IMG/VR virus record: IMGVR_UViG_3300046170_000088
Coordinates: 1-34,556 of that record
Strand: one strand, 5' to 3'
Source of the DNA: a virus
DNA length: 34,556 bases
Below, in pieces: positions 6,015 to 13,135 of this stretch (positions within the stretch are counted from its first letter, which is position 1; every line of letters begins with the position of its first letter). The position numbers and the translations under genes were made by a program. Under the pieces are notes generated by a model, which ran no database searches, had not been told where the DNA came from, and saw only the letters and a program-made list of their open reading frames with translations.

Positions 6015-6043
6015 GAGAGATGAGCCGACAGGCTCACTCTCTC
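6015..6043. other. Strong hairpin beside the iterons
   Basis: TGAGCC-GACA-GGCTCA at 6021-6036 is a perfect 6-bp stem, extended by GAGAGA (6015-6020) against TCTCTC (6038-6043) with a one-base bulge, so about 12 bp in all. No U-tract follows on either strand, which argues against an intrinsic terminator. Its place between the iterons and the AT-rich stretch 5940-6010 suits an origin element, an operator or an mRNA leader structure. Confidence 0.55.
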
Positions 6044-6056
6044 TATTAGTCTAGTC

Positions 6057-6128
6057 TTGGATATATGGGTACCCGTATGGTCAATCATTGGGTATATGGG
6101 TACCCTGCTATTGGGTATATGGGTACCC
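6057..6128. repeat. Three iteron-like direct repeats with GGGTACCC cores (candidate origin)
   Basis: Three copies of an 18-bp unit: TTGGATATATGGGTACCC at 6057-6074, TTGGGTATATGGGTACCC at 6088-6105 and again at 6111-6128. Copies 2 and 3 are identical and copy 1 differs at one base. Unit starts are 31 and 23 bp apart. Each contains the 8-bp palindrome GGGTACCC. They sit just downstream of the primase-helicase module and upstream of the regulator, with an AT-rich stretch nearby. This arrangement is usual for initiator-binding iterons, but operators for a regulator are equally possible. Confidence 0.65.
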
Positions 6129-6130
6129 AA

Positions 6131-6262
6131 TCAAGTATCCTTCTTTTTGTCTTTTTTAGACTCTTTTTTGGTCTTTTTCTTACTAAATATTCTATCCCAA
6201 TTATCCTCAAATATTTTCTTATCTATTTGCCTTGGTCTTTGGTCGCTTCCCTTCCCATTCAT
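6131..6262 (-). CDS. Small basic phage protein (43 aa), GKG-RP type
   Basis: Reads MNGKGSDQRPRQIDKKIFED, then NWDRIF and a lysine-rich tail. The pattern GKGS-x-x-RP ... F-x-x-N-W-D-x-IF is one I recognise as a short conserved hypothetical in many phages. ATG preceded by GGAG at 8 nt; the gene lies 12 bp after the primase-helicase stop, in the same operon. The basic tail suggests nucleic-acid binding. The stop is three bases from the last iteron. Confidence 0.75.
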   Translation of the reverse strand: MNGKGSDQRPRQIDKKIFEDNWDRIFSKKKTKKESKKDKKKDT

Positions 6263-6274
6263 TTCATTTACTCC

Positions 6275-8134
6275 TTAGTCCCAATCAAAGGACTTTTTAT
6301 TTTGATCTAAAATTTCTAAAACTGCGCCACGTCTAACCAAAGTTTTGGTCGCATAATCTACGTTGCCAGAATTACTTTTAACTAGACTGGCTTTTACAAC
6401 TGCCATTCTGTCTACCTCAATACCTTGCTCCAGGCATATCTTTTCGCAAGTATCGTTATCCGCTAACCACATAGCGATAGCAAAACGAACTGAGTCAGTA
6501 ATACTTGAAGCACCACGTATCTCAGCACGGTGCGAAAGTGCATCGTCTGAGTCATTAGTAAGGGCAGATTTTGCCAAGTGATGAACTGTGAGACAGGTAA
6601 TACCTAACCTTGCGCTAATATTTGCACAATAACTACCCCATAACTGGCCAACTTCATTGCTTGAACTAATATTTCCCGTTGTAAATGCTTGTAATGGGTC
6701 GAATACAACCAGTTTTAAATTTGGTATTGTCTTTAATTCTTCTACTAACTCAGTTGCCTGGGACGTAATCCCTTCTTCTCTTAATAAAATCATTGGTTCT
6801 TTTTGTTCTGGAATAGGAAATACATAAACGTCATACTCGGATTGAAAACGTAAACCTAATGGGTCTAACGCATCAATCCTTCTATGCACTTCCCCAAGAT
6901 CATCTTCAGCTGCAAAAATTACAGTAGAGCCTTTTTGTTTTATGGTTTTACCCCACCAATCACCGCCAGTTGCAATGCCTAAAGCTAATTGAATCATTGA
7001 TAAAGATTTACCAACGCCACCGACAGCTGCAATGATGCCTGGTTTACCAAAAGGAATGAAACTATCTACTAACCACTCTATTGGTTTTGGTTCTTCAACC
7101 AAGTTGCGAATAGCATATTGTCTAATATTAAACTTAGACTCTATTAACTCTAACCTAACTTGTTCTAATCCCTTCTCTAAATACAAATCATTGAAATCAC
7201 CAATAATAGAAGGCAATCTGGAAACTGCATTAGTAATACTATTGACTACTTCATTGGCACATTTCTCGCCAATCCCAGAGGTATCGTTATCAAGTGCAAT
7301 AATAAACTTTGCACCTGTTATAGAACGCAATCTCGTACACGCAGAGACACAGAAATTTGCAGAGAATACCACCGCGACAGGTAAACCCGTAGCTTCGTAT
7401 ATAGAGGCTCCTGTTGCATATCCTTCACATAAAATAATTGTTTCTAAACCAGGTAATTCATGCGCTTCACAACCAATTAAGAATACATTTCCTTTAACTT
7501 CACCACCTCCAGCAAACTTTTTACTGCCATCTGGCATGATGTATTGAAGTGACTTTATTTCTGAAACTAATATTCCATTATCATTATTTCTTATGATAGA
7601 ATGCACCCCGATTAATAGGTTTCCATTAATCGTTTTTAAACCATAATTTTTAATCTTTTTATCTGTGAGATACTTATGCTCTATAACTTCATTCGCACCA
7701 GCAAACTTTTCCTTAACGTATACGGCAACTTGTTCATGCTGTATTTTCTTAGCCTCCTCTCGCCTCTTTTGTGCCTCTTCCAGCTTGGTTTGTAATACCC
7801 TTTTTTGCTCGGCAGACATCTCATTAGGATTATAAGAAGTAAACTTGTTTTCTAAATTGGTTCTCCAATTACCATAAACGCACACAAAGTTTTGATCTAA
7901 CTGGTTATAAACATAATACCCAGAACGCTCACCACCCCTATCTGGTCGATGGTTAGGACCAGCACTTACTGAAACTCTAACTAAGTTCCCTGTCGTATCT
8001 AAATAATCAACTAACAAACCATGAGAACGCATCTCATTGATTAAGTCAGCATTAGATTTACTTGTATTACTAAAGGCATAGTTGTCATCTATAACAACGC
8101 CCTTATCTCCATAAAATTGTGTTAAGTCAGTCAT
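6275..8134 (-). CDS. Toprim primase / RepA-like helicase
   Basis: Probable bifunctional replication protein that makes primers and unwinds DNA at the fork. With the start at 8134 (MTDLTQFYGDKG, coupled to the upstream stop by an 8-nt overlap) it has 619 residues. A Toprim domain spans about 230-300: ILCEGYATG with the catalytic glutamate at about 237, and ALDND with metal-binding aspartates at 282 and 284. An AAA_25/RepA-like ATPase follows: Walker A GGVGKS at 372-377 and Walker B VVFDP at 476-480. The N-terminal 100 residues lack an obvious zinc ribbon. An upstream in-frame start at 8173 is possible but lies deep in the previous gene. No DNA polymerase accompanies it. Confidence 0.88.
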   Translation of the reverse strand: MTDLTQFYGDKGVVIDDNYAFSNTSKSNADLINEMRSHGLLVDYLDTTGNLVRVSVSAGPNHRPDRGGERSGYYVYNQLDQNFVCVYGNWRTNLENKFTSYNPNEMSAEQKRVLQTKLEEAQKRREEAKKIQHEQVAVYVKEKFAGANEVIEHKYLTDKKIKNYGLKTINGNLLIGVHSIIRNNDNGILVSEIKSLQYIMPDGSKKFAGGGEVKGNVFLIGCEAHELPGLETIILCEGYATGASIYEATGLPVAVVFSANFCVSACTRLRSITGAKFIIALDNDTSGIGEKCANEVVNSITNAVSRLPSIIGDFNDLYLEKGLEQVRLELIESKFNIRQYAIRNLVEEPKPIEWLVDSFIPFGKPGIIAAVGGVGKSLSMIQLALGIATGGDWWGKTIKQKGSTVIFAAEDDLGEVHRRIDALDPLGLRFQSEYDVYVFPIPEQKEPMILLREEGITSQATELVEELKTIPNLKLVVFDPLQAFTTGNISSSNEVGQLWGSYCANISARLGITCLTVHHLAKSALTNDSDDALSHRAEIRGASSITDSVRFAIAMWLADNDTCEKICLEQGIEVDRMAVVKASLVKSNSGNVDYATKTLVRRGAVLEILDQNKKSFDWD

Positions 8135-8504
8135 CAGCCTGTGCCTTGGAGTTATTGAGATAACTTGACACAAGCCTTCTTATAAAACTAATCCTGTCTT
8201 CTTTAGTCCATTCATGCAGGACAAAGGATTTATTTTTTTTAGAAACTTCTAGGTACGTTGACTTACTATCACTTAGTGCAACAGATAACAGCTCCTCGTT
8301 AATCTGTGCGAAATTTTTAATTTGCTCCATTTTTTTACCTTCTCCAATAAATTTAAGATGTTCATAACAACAGGCACCTTTAATCTTGCCGTTGCGGATA
8401 TGAAGTAGCGGAGAGCTAAGTCCATGACAGTATGAACATAGACTCGGCCTCCGATACTTAAGATCATCATTATTAAAAAGGTAGGTCGTCTTCGTCTTCG
8501 ACAT
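8127..8504 (-). CDS. Small Cys-motif protein of the replication operon (125 aa)
   Basis: Start set at 8504 (MSKTKTTYLFNNDD); the longer frame from 8612 reads over the SSB gene and has unnatural composition. A cysteine cluster at about residues 23-46, CSYCHG ... GACCYEH, resembles a small zinc-binding knuckle. The rest is helical with a charged C-terminus (SFIRRLVSSYLNNSKAQADD). It overlaps the SSB gene by 32 nt and the helicase by 8 nt. Possible roles are a helicase-loading or recombination-mediator-like accessory, but nothing in the sequence decides this. Confidence 0.72.
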   Translation of the reverse strand: MSKTKTTYLFNNDDLKYRRPSLCSYCHGLSSPLLHIRNGKIKGACCYEHLKFIGEGKKMEQIKNFAQINEELLSVALSDSKSTYLEVSKKNKSFVLHEWTKEDRISFIRRLVSSYLNNSKAQADD

Positions 8505-8970
8505 CGCTAGGGAACATTTCCTCTTTATCTTCTTTTGGTAATACGTCTTTAGGGTCAGCGTTTTCTTTAGTAGCAGTAGAACCATAAGGCTTCCAACCAT
8601 TACCAAAGTCATCTTTGACTTCTAAATAACCTTTCTCGCCAACGACTAATTCGCCTTCGACTTTTTTACCCAGAAGTTCATCAGAGTTTTTCATTGATGC
8701 TACTCCCATTGCATTTAGCATTTTCATTAATGACTCTCTGCCTATCTCAACAGGCTTGTCATTATTGTGTGCCATTGTGAACGCATGACTAACTTTTATA
8801 ATCTCGCCCTCTACATCAAAGTGAATCTTTAAAGCCTTCCAACCATTCTTACCCTCAATCATTTCTGACCCAGCGTATTCAAAGTTGTATCTTCCAGGCT
8901 TTACCCTATCTCCACCGCCAGAGCTTTCTCCGACTTCTATTTTATCCAAACCAAATTCTGTTAAATCCAT
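8473..8970 (-). CDS. Single-stranded DNA-binding protein (DUF669-like)
   Basis: 165 residues. The N-terminal 120 have a beta-rich pattern (GRYNFEYAGSEMIEGKNGWKA, IHFDVEG, KVSHAFTM), consistent with an OB-like SSB of the DUF669 type. The tail is acidic and ends in DEDDLPF, which matches the protein-interaction tip of bacterial SSBs (DDDIPF). Ribosome site GGAGGT before the ATG. Its place in the operon with a Sak4-like ATPase, an exonuclease and a primase-helicase fits a role in coating single-stranded DNA during replication and annealing. Confidence 0.83.
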   Translation of the reverse strand: MDLTEFGLDKIEVGESSGGGDRVKPGRYNFEYAGSEMIEGKNGWKALKIHFDVEGEIIKVSHAFTMAHNNDKPVEIGRESLMKMLNAMGVASMKNSDELLGKKVEGELVVGEKGYLEVKDDFGNGWKPYGSTATKENADPKDVLPKEDKEEMFPSDVEDEDDLPF

Positions 8971-9007
8971 GTTATTACCTCCGTAAAATTTAACAATTAA
9001 TAATTAA

Positions 9008-9202
9008 TTACCCAGGGTCGTATTCCTCGTAATCATCTGCTCGACTTATTTCTTCTTCAAGGGCATCAACAACATCTGCTAAGACTCTGTTTGCACCTAA
9101 CGGGAGAATAAGGTCATCATCTCCGTTTTTATCCATACAATCTTCAACTAAAATTTTAGCTTTACGCATAAAGTAAATTAGTTTTTCTTGTTGAGTTGCC
9201 AT
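9008..9202 (-). CDS. Small acidic protein of unknown function (64 aa)
   Basis: Starts MATQQEKLIYFMRKAKILVE and ends with an acidic tail (ADDYEEYDPG). Entirely helical. Its ATG overlaps the TAA that ends the frame-restored Sak4-like gene (TAATG), which both supports this start and shows where that gene should end. No motif recognised. Confidence 0.75.
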   Translation of the reverse strand: MATQQEKLIYFMRKAKILVEDCMDKNGDDDLILPLGANRVLADVVDALEEEISRADDYEEYDPG

Positions 9203-9312
9203 TACTTCGCAATCAGTTTACCAATTTCAGTCCACGTCTTTTCAGCTCTAACTATAAAGTCATCGCCTTCTTCTACGACTGATATTTGTTCTGGTAATCC
9301 GTATCTGTTTTT
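9202..9312 (-). other. Displaced C-terminal coding segment of the Sak4-like gene
   Basis: From the A-run at 9312-9308 the +1 frame reads NRYGLPEQISVVEEGDDF and continues to GKLIAK, stopping at 9204-9202 exactly where the next gene starts (TAATG). NRYGLP after an ESPA-x-VA strand is the usual end of AAA_24/Sak4-like proteins. In the frame as sequenced this is lost and replaced by an arginine-rich tail. Confidence 0.7.
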
Positions 9313-9985
9313 CGGCTACACAAGCTGGGGATTCAGTGGTCACTAATATCCTTCCAGATTGAACAGTCTTACTTGTTAGTCCTTTACTACCTTGAACTTT
9401 TACAGTTCCTTTTTTGTAGTTTAAGAACAAACACATATCACTTGCTTCAAGTACCAAGGCACTTGCTGCTTTGTGCATTTTAAGTTCATGCCTATCGTAT
9501 GCCTCAGTAGACGGATCGTGAAATGCTTTGATTTGGTTATGAGCAATCATAACGATACGCATTTTCTTTTCGTTTCTTAATATATTTACTAAATCAAGAA
9601 CCTCTCTCCAATACTTCAACGCTTCTGCATACCCACGACCATAACCAAAACTTTCAATCGAAGGTTGTTTATGTGCTTCACAAGTCTTTGCATGAATAAG
9701 TGGCTCTAACCAATCTAAACTATCAATAACTAAAGTGTTGTATTCAAGTTCATCTGCATCAACTAAAGATTTTAAATACCCGTGAAAAGTATCGTAGTCT
9801 TTTGATAATGGAAAGTGAGGTATATCTCTGTTGTTAGTTAAGATTCCCAAACCTTCTTCAGTTTGCAAGACAACAGGATTTTTACTTCCTACTGCAAGTG
9901 TTGTTTTACCTAACCCAGATGGGCCATAGATAATTACAATACTTGGTTTTGCTTTTGCTTTCTTTTGTATTGCTGCTAAAGACAT
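9260..9985 (-). CDS. Sak4-like RecA-fold ATPase (AAA_24), frameshifted near the C-terminus
   Basis: Probable single-strand annealing recombinase that works with the phage SSB. Walker A GPSGLGKTT at residues 21-29, Walker B LVIDSLDW at about 85-92, and a VMIAHN sensor-like strand at about 145-150. As sequenced it has 241 residues and ends in an odd RTNISRRRRR tail. Deleting one A from the five-base run at 9308-9312 restores NRYGLP and a 260-residue protein ending at 9202. Start ATG has AAGGAG and overlaps the previous stop (TAATG). Function by family: Sak4 proteins act in phage recombination and replication. Confidence 0.87.
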   Translation of the reverse strand: MSLAAIQKKAKAKPSIVIIYGPSGLGKTTLAVGSKNPVVLQTEEGLGILTNNRDIPHFPLSKDYDTFHGYLKSLVDADELEYNTLVIDSLDWLEPLIHAKTCEAHKQPSIESFGYGRGYAEALKYWREVLDLVNILRNEKKMRIVMIAHNQIKAFHDPSTEAYDRHELKMHKAASALVLEASDMCLFLNYKKGTVKVQGSKGLTSKTVQSGRILVTTESPACVAEKQIRITRTNISRRRRR

Positions 9986-10284
9986 TAGTTAATCTCCTTA
10001 GTAACGCCCTCTATCTTGATAGGCTTTTTGTAAGGCGGTAATTCTTTTTCTAACTTCTCTAAAGTGTTAGCTACATTTTTTCTTACCGCTTCCATGTGAT
10101 GAACAGTTTTAGTTGCTAATTGATATGCTTCATTCAACTGTTGCTCCGCTTGTAAGTCTCTGCTGATTTCTTCTACCAAAGGCGCAGTTGCATCAGTTAA
10201 GTCTCTCTCAAATATCTCTCTAGGGTTTCCATCTTTATCTTGAAAACTTAAGAGAGGTTGTTCCTTCTTCTTTTCATTTACCAT
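9985..10284 (-). CDS. Coiled-coil protein of the recombination operon (99 aa)
   Basis: Start at 10284 (MVNEKKKEQPLLSFQDKDGN) because GGAGG lies 9 nt upstream; a longer frame from 10392 would overlap the exonuclease gene by 107 nt. Residues 35-80 form a heptad-like helix (AEQQLNEAYQLATKTVHHME, NTLEKLEKEL), followed by a proline/lysine stretch. It lies between the exonuclease and the annealing ATPase with a TAATG overlap, so it probably assists one of them. No family assignment with confidence. Confidence 0.75.
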   Translation of the reverse strand: MVNEKKKEQPLLSFQDKDGNPREIFERDLTDATAPLVEEISRDLQAEQQLNEAYQLATKTVHHMEAVRKNVANTLEKLEKELPPYKKPIKIEGVTKEIN

Positions 10285-10285
10285 T

Positions 10286-11020
10286 TTAATTATCCTCCAT
10301 GGATTTATAGGTTTCGCAAACTTCTTTGTGTGAACAGAATTTGCACCAATTTCCAGCATTAAAGCTAGGCTCATCACCCATCGCTTCATCACAAGCTGGT
10401 TTCAGAATATTCAAACCCCAGTCAACTAAGTCGACTGCTTGAATATCCCAAGTTCGTATAGGCCCATCTTTATGAAAGGCTCTTTTGTTTGGTTGTACGA
10501 TTGTCATTTCAATGACTGTATCTTCATTGCCCCATCGTGATAGGCAACCTAGGGCATAGCACATTAGCTGTTCGTTCATCACAACATCTACCGCCCAAGC
10601 ACCAGACTTTAAATCACCAACGACCATTCTATTACCTTCGCCAAGGATAACTGCATCAGCAGTTCCCCAAAGGTCATCATTTATATCTGGAGCATTTACT
10701 TTTTCTTCTACAAGTAATTTACCGTTAAGTTCTTCAGTTCTTTTATTAATATAATCAACATAGATTTCTGCCATGTCGATGTCATCTTGCGTAATATCAA
10801 AACTAAAACCATCTACATCTACTGTTCTACCAAGATAATAGTCAGCTAAAGAAATACCATCTAATCTATTTTTAAGTAAGGCTTCTACCATTTCGTGAGT
10901 AGAAGTACCTCTGGCTGCTGCCATGCTACCTTTACGTTCCGCAGCTGCATTTATCTTTGCACTAGCAGGGCAACGAATAATTCTATTAATACTACTGGGT
11001 GATAATATCGCGTGTGGCAA
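10286..11020 (-). CDS. Cas4/DUF2800-like PD-(D/E)XK exonuclease with Fe-S cysteines
   Basis: Probable exonuclease that prepares single-stranded ends for the Sak4-like annealing protein. 244 residues. Nuclease signature: H42, the GTAD motif with D122, DLK at 136-138 and Q151-x3-Y155. Four cysteines, C17 (RCPAS) plus C226, C229 and C235 (NWCKFCSHKEVC), match the arrangement of Cas4/AddB-type 4Fe-4S clusters. The start is a TTG at 11020 with GAGGAG 7 nt upstream, overlapping the previous gene by 29 nt. DUF2800 proteins are common beside phage SSB and annealing genes. All key residues are present. Confidence 0.85.
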   Translation of the reverse strand: MPHAILSPSSINRIIRCPASAKINAAAERKGSMAAARGTSTHEMVEALLKNRLDGISLADYYLGRTVDVDGFSFDITQDDIDMAEIYVDYINKRTEELNGKLLVEEKVNAPDINDDLWGTADAVILGEGNRMVVGDLKSGAWAVDVVMNEQLMCYALGCLSRWGNEDTVIEMTIVQPNKRAFHKDGPIRTWDIQAVDLVDWGLNILKPACDEAMGDEPSFNAGNWCKFCSHKEVCETYKSMEDN

Positions 11021-11414
11021 GTCCGTACTCCTCTCTTATTAATGATGCAAATAGTTCCGTAGAAATATTCATTGCAACATTGAAATCTTCCATTTCAAAT
11101 AAATTATTTTTAAGTGCGTAAGTGTTAGCTATCATTACGCGCCAGTCTGATCTGTCAGCTCTAAACCATAAGCATGGTAAGAGTCTTACCTTCCTTGCTT
11201 GCGTGGTTGTTTGTTCCCAGAAGTTTTTTAAGTCTCCTGGTGTGATAACTTTTCTTCTTTTAACTTCGATAGCAAAACCATCTAAGCCTAGTAAGTCGTG
11301 GCCACCACCGAATGTTTGTGAGTAGTTAACTTCTAATTGAATACCTAAAAGTTCTTTGATTTCATCAATAACTTCTCGCTCACCTCTGCGACCTTTGTTT
11401 CGCGCGTTGACCAA
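10992..11414 (-). CDS. PD-(D/E)XK nuclease, possible Holliday-junction resolvase-like
   Basis: 140 residues with the compact nuclease layout: GRRGEREV (E12), GGGHDLLGL (D40), and AIEVKRRK (E50, K52), followed by a WEQTTTQA helix (about 66-73) that is typical of small resolvase/VRR-like endonucleases. Start is TTG at 11414 with GGAG at 6 nt, just after the excisionase stop. As the second gene of the early operon, it probably acts on branched or damaged DNA during replication and recombination. Exact substrate cannot be read from the sequence. Confidence 0.78.
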   Translation of the reverse strand: MVNARNKGRRGEREVIDEIKELLGIQLEVNYSQTFGGGHDLLGLDGFAIEVKRRKVITPGDLKNFWEQTTTQARKVRLLPCLWFRADRSDWRVMIANTYALKNNLFEMEDFNVAMNISTELFASLIREEYGLATRDIITQ

Positions 11415-11415
11415 A

Positions 11416-11598
11416 CTACTCTCCGACTTGTGATGTTTCTTCTAGCTTTATGATTTCTTCAAACTTGTATCTAACTTGACCACCTAGCTTTACATAAGAT
11501 GGGCCTTTGCCATGTGAACGCCAGTTCTCTAAAGTTCTTGGAGACATTCCCCATCGCTCAGCAAGTTCGTTTTGATTTAAAAATATTTTTTCTTCCAT
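11416..11598 (-). CDS. xis: Excisionase-like HTH protein (AlpA/HTH_17 type)
   Basis: 60 residues: FLNQNELAERWGMSPRTLEN then SHGKGPSYVKLGGQVRYKFEE. This is the MerR-like winged HTH of the excisionase/AlpA family (ELAERWGMSPRTLENW, then a KxGxxVRY wing). It is the first gene of the leftward early operon and lies about 0.4 kb from the integrase gene, the usual place for a directionality factor, although integrase is in a separate transcription unit. It could equally be an early transcription regulator. Ribosome site AGGT; a promoter lies 32 bp upstream. Confidence 0.72.
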   Translation of the reverse strand: MEEKIFLNQNELAERWGMSPRTLENWRSHGKGPSYVKLGGQVRYKFEEIIKLEETSQVGE

Positions 11599-11629
11599 GT
11601 TGTTTACCTATTACTGTGTGGATTATGTT

Positions 11630-11659
11630 ATTCTACTCGAAGTAATTTTAATAAAGCAA
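11630..11659 (-). promoter_or_regulatory. Promoter of the leftward early/replication operon
   Basis: On the minus strand, TTGCTT (11659-11654) and TAGAAT (11635-11630) are 18 bp apart and 32 bp before the excisionase-like start. It reads into the replication operon (xis to primase-helicase). A hairpin just upstream (11673-11690) might be its operator. Confidence 0.5.
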
Positions 11660-11672
11660 GTGACTGAGCAAA

Positions 11673-11690
11673 AATAATAGAAATATTATT
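11673..11690. promoter_or_regulatory. AT-rich inverted repeat in the xis/DUF3310 divergent region
   Basis: AATAATA-GAAA-TATTATT, a perfect 7-bp stem with a 4-base loop, between the two divergent genes. Could be an operator for both units; being pure A/T it may also be chance in this AT-rich DNA. Confidence 0.35.
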
Positions 11691-11761
11691 CAGATTTAAA
11701 CTTCAGAAATAAATTACAGAAAAATTATCAATAAAATTTAATCATTAATTTGGAGGAATAA

Positions 11762-12037
11762 ATGAGTATAGATAACGTAACTCCTGGAGAGTGGGACAGA
11801 GCTAGAATGAAAGCAACACAAAAACAAATTGGTGGAAGCCATTATAAAGATAAAGGTATTCAACCTTTAGAGTACGCGTATAGCAATGGACTAACGCCTA
11901 ACTTAACCAATGTAGTTAAGTATGTGACTAGAGAGAAAGAAGATAGAGTGAAAGACTTACGAAAAGCTATTCACTATATCGAACTTGAATTAGAAATGGT
12001 CTATGGTGTTGACCCAGAAGGTAATCCAATAGACTAA
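11762..12037 (+). CDS. DUF3310 family protein
   Basis: 91 residues with the DUF3310 signature: QIGGSHYKDKGIQPLEYAYS (about 21-40), then NVVKYVTREK and DLRKAIHYIELELE. This domain is common in phages, sometimes called nucleotide-kinase-like by annotation transfer, but its activity is not established. Strong GGAGGA ribosome site. It is the only plus-strand gene between the small-gene array and the end of the window, and it converges with integrase: the two stops overlap by 4 bp. The last 15 residues (YGVDPEGNPID) are variable in the family. Confidence 0.88.
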   Translation: MSIDNVTPGEWDRARMKATQKQIGGSHYKDKGIQPLEYAYSNGLTPNLTNVVKYVTREKEDRVKDLRKAIHYIELELEMVYGVDPEGNPID

Positions 12038-13113
12038 TTAGACATCATTATCTTGGTCATGTAGTCGCCTACGTTTTGCATTTCTTTGATTGCTCTTGGC
12101 TCTCTTACTTTACGATAACGTAAAACAGCAGACATACTCTTATGACCAGATAGTTTCATTAGTTCTGGTAGTTCCATAATCTCACCAGCCATAGTACAAA
12201 AGTTATGTCTTAGATCATGCAACCTTAGTTCTGGTCTACCAATCTTTTTAGCTAGTTGTTTCCACATCTTGACAGGGTAATCTACATCTAAGATGTATTC
12301 TCCCTTTCTCTCTAGCTTATTAATAACCATCATAGCTTGATTGCTTAGATAGATGACTCTATCTTCATTAGTCTCATGGTCGGTCTTATGTTCGCTTAGA
12401 ACTATCTTGTTATCTTTTAAATCAGACCACTTGGCACTGCCTATCTCACTCTTACATCTACCGCCAGAGTGCATACAAAGTTCTATGTAATCTAAAGAGC
12501 TAACAAAGTTAGGTCGAACAGTTTGTCTTTTAATGTTTATTTGTCTTTGTAATTCAGCAAACTCTTTGTCTGATATTTCATTCTCACTAATCAGTTCTTT
12601 GTTTAGTTTAATTTTACAAGGGTTTATTTCTACAAGTGACAATGCTATCGCATGGTTATAACAACCAGATATCATTTGGACAACTCTGTTAGCAGCATAA
12701 GAACCTCTTTTAGATATTTCTAAATGTAATCTTGTAATATCACCCCTAGTTATATCTGTTAGATTTCTTTTACCTAAATCATTCTTAACATCTTTATCCC
12801 ACATTCTTACATACTCGCCAGGCTTACCGTTCTTGTTAGGCATAGCAACTCTTCTTTTATTTTGTATTAACTTATCAATGTAATATTCAAACGCTTGATT
12901 TAAAGTTTCTCCGCCTCTGGTATTTAATGGATCAATACCTTGTGCAACTTCACCAAGTATTTGTTGTGCTTTGTTTCTTGCTACATTAATTGGTATGTCT
13001 CTAGTACCAAGAGTAAGTTCTCTCTTCCTTCCATTAATGCGATAGAAAACTCTATAAGTTTTTTCTGTGATTAATAAATTGTTTACCTTTGTATCTCTTT
13101 TATATCTAGCCAT
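12034..13113 (-). CDS. int: Tyrosine-type integrase
   Basis: Catalyses integration into, and with an excisionase excision from, the host chromosome. 359 residues from the ATG at 13113, which has GGAGG 8 nt upstream; an in-frame TTG at 13128 overlaps that ribosome site and is less likely. N-terminal DUF4102-like arm-binding region (about 1-70), core-binding region about 70-170, and a catalytic domain with R219 (SGGRCKSEI), K243 (EHKTD), H299-x-x-R302 (LHDLRH), H324 (SGHKS) and nucleophile Y333 (LRYRKV). All catalytic residues are present, so it looks functional. attP lies about 0.17 kb upstream of its start. Confidence 0.95.
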   Translation of the reverse strand: MARYKRDTKVNNLLITEKTYRVFYRINGRKRELTLGTRDIPINVARNKAQQILGEVAQGIDPLNTRGGETLNQAFEYYIDKLIQNKRRVAMPNKNGKPGEYVRMWDKDVKNDLGKRNLTDITRGDITRLHLEISKRGSYAANRVVQMISGCYNHAIALSLVEINPCKIKLNKELISENEISDKEFAELQRQINIKRQTVRPNFVSSLDYIELCMHSGGRCKSEIGSAKWSDLKDNKIVLSEHKTDHETNEDRVIYLSNQAMMVINKLERKGEYILDVDYPVKMWKQLAKKIGRPELRLHDLRHNFCTMAGEIMELPELMKLSGHKSMSAVLRYRKVREPRAIKEMQNVGDYMTKIMMSN

Positions 13114-13135
13114 AACTCGTACCTCCAAGCAGAGT

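Noticed and set aside
6057-6310. Two open frames on the plus strand over the iterons (73 and 81 aa)
   Set aside because: They run over the direct repeats and antisense to the recognised 43-residue gene and have no ribosome site; the repeats alone explain the open frame.
8273-8470. 65-aa minus-strand frame within the Cys-motif gene
   Set aside because: Alternate frame of a supported gene with no motif and no ribosome site.
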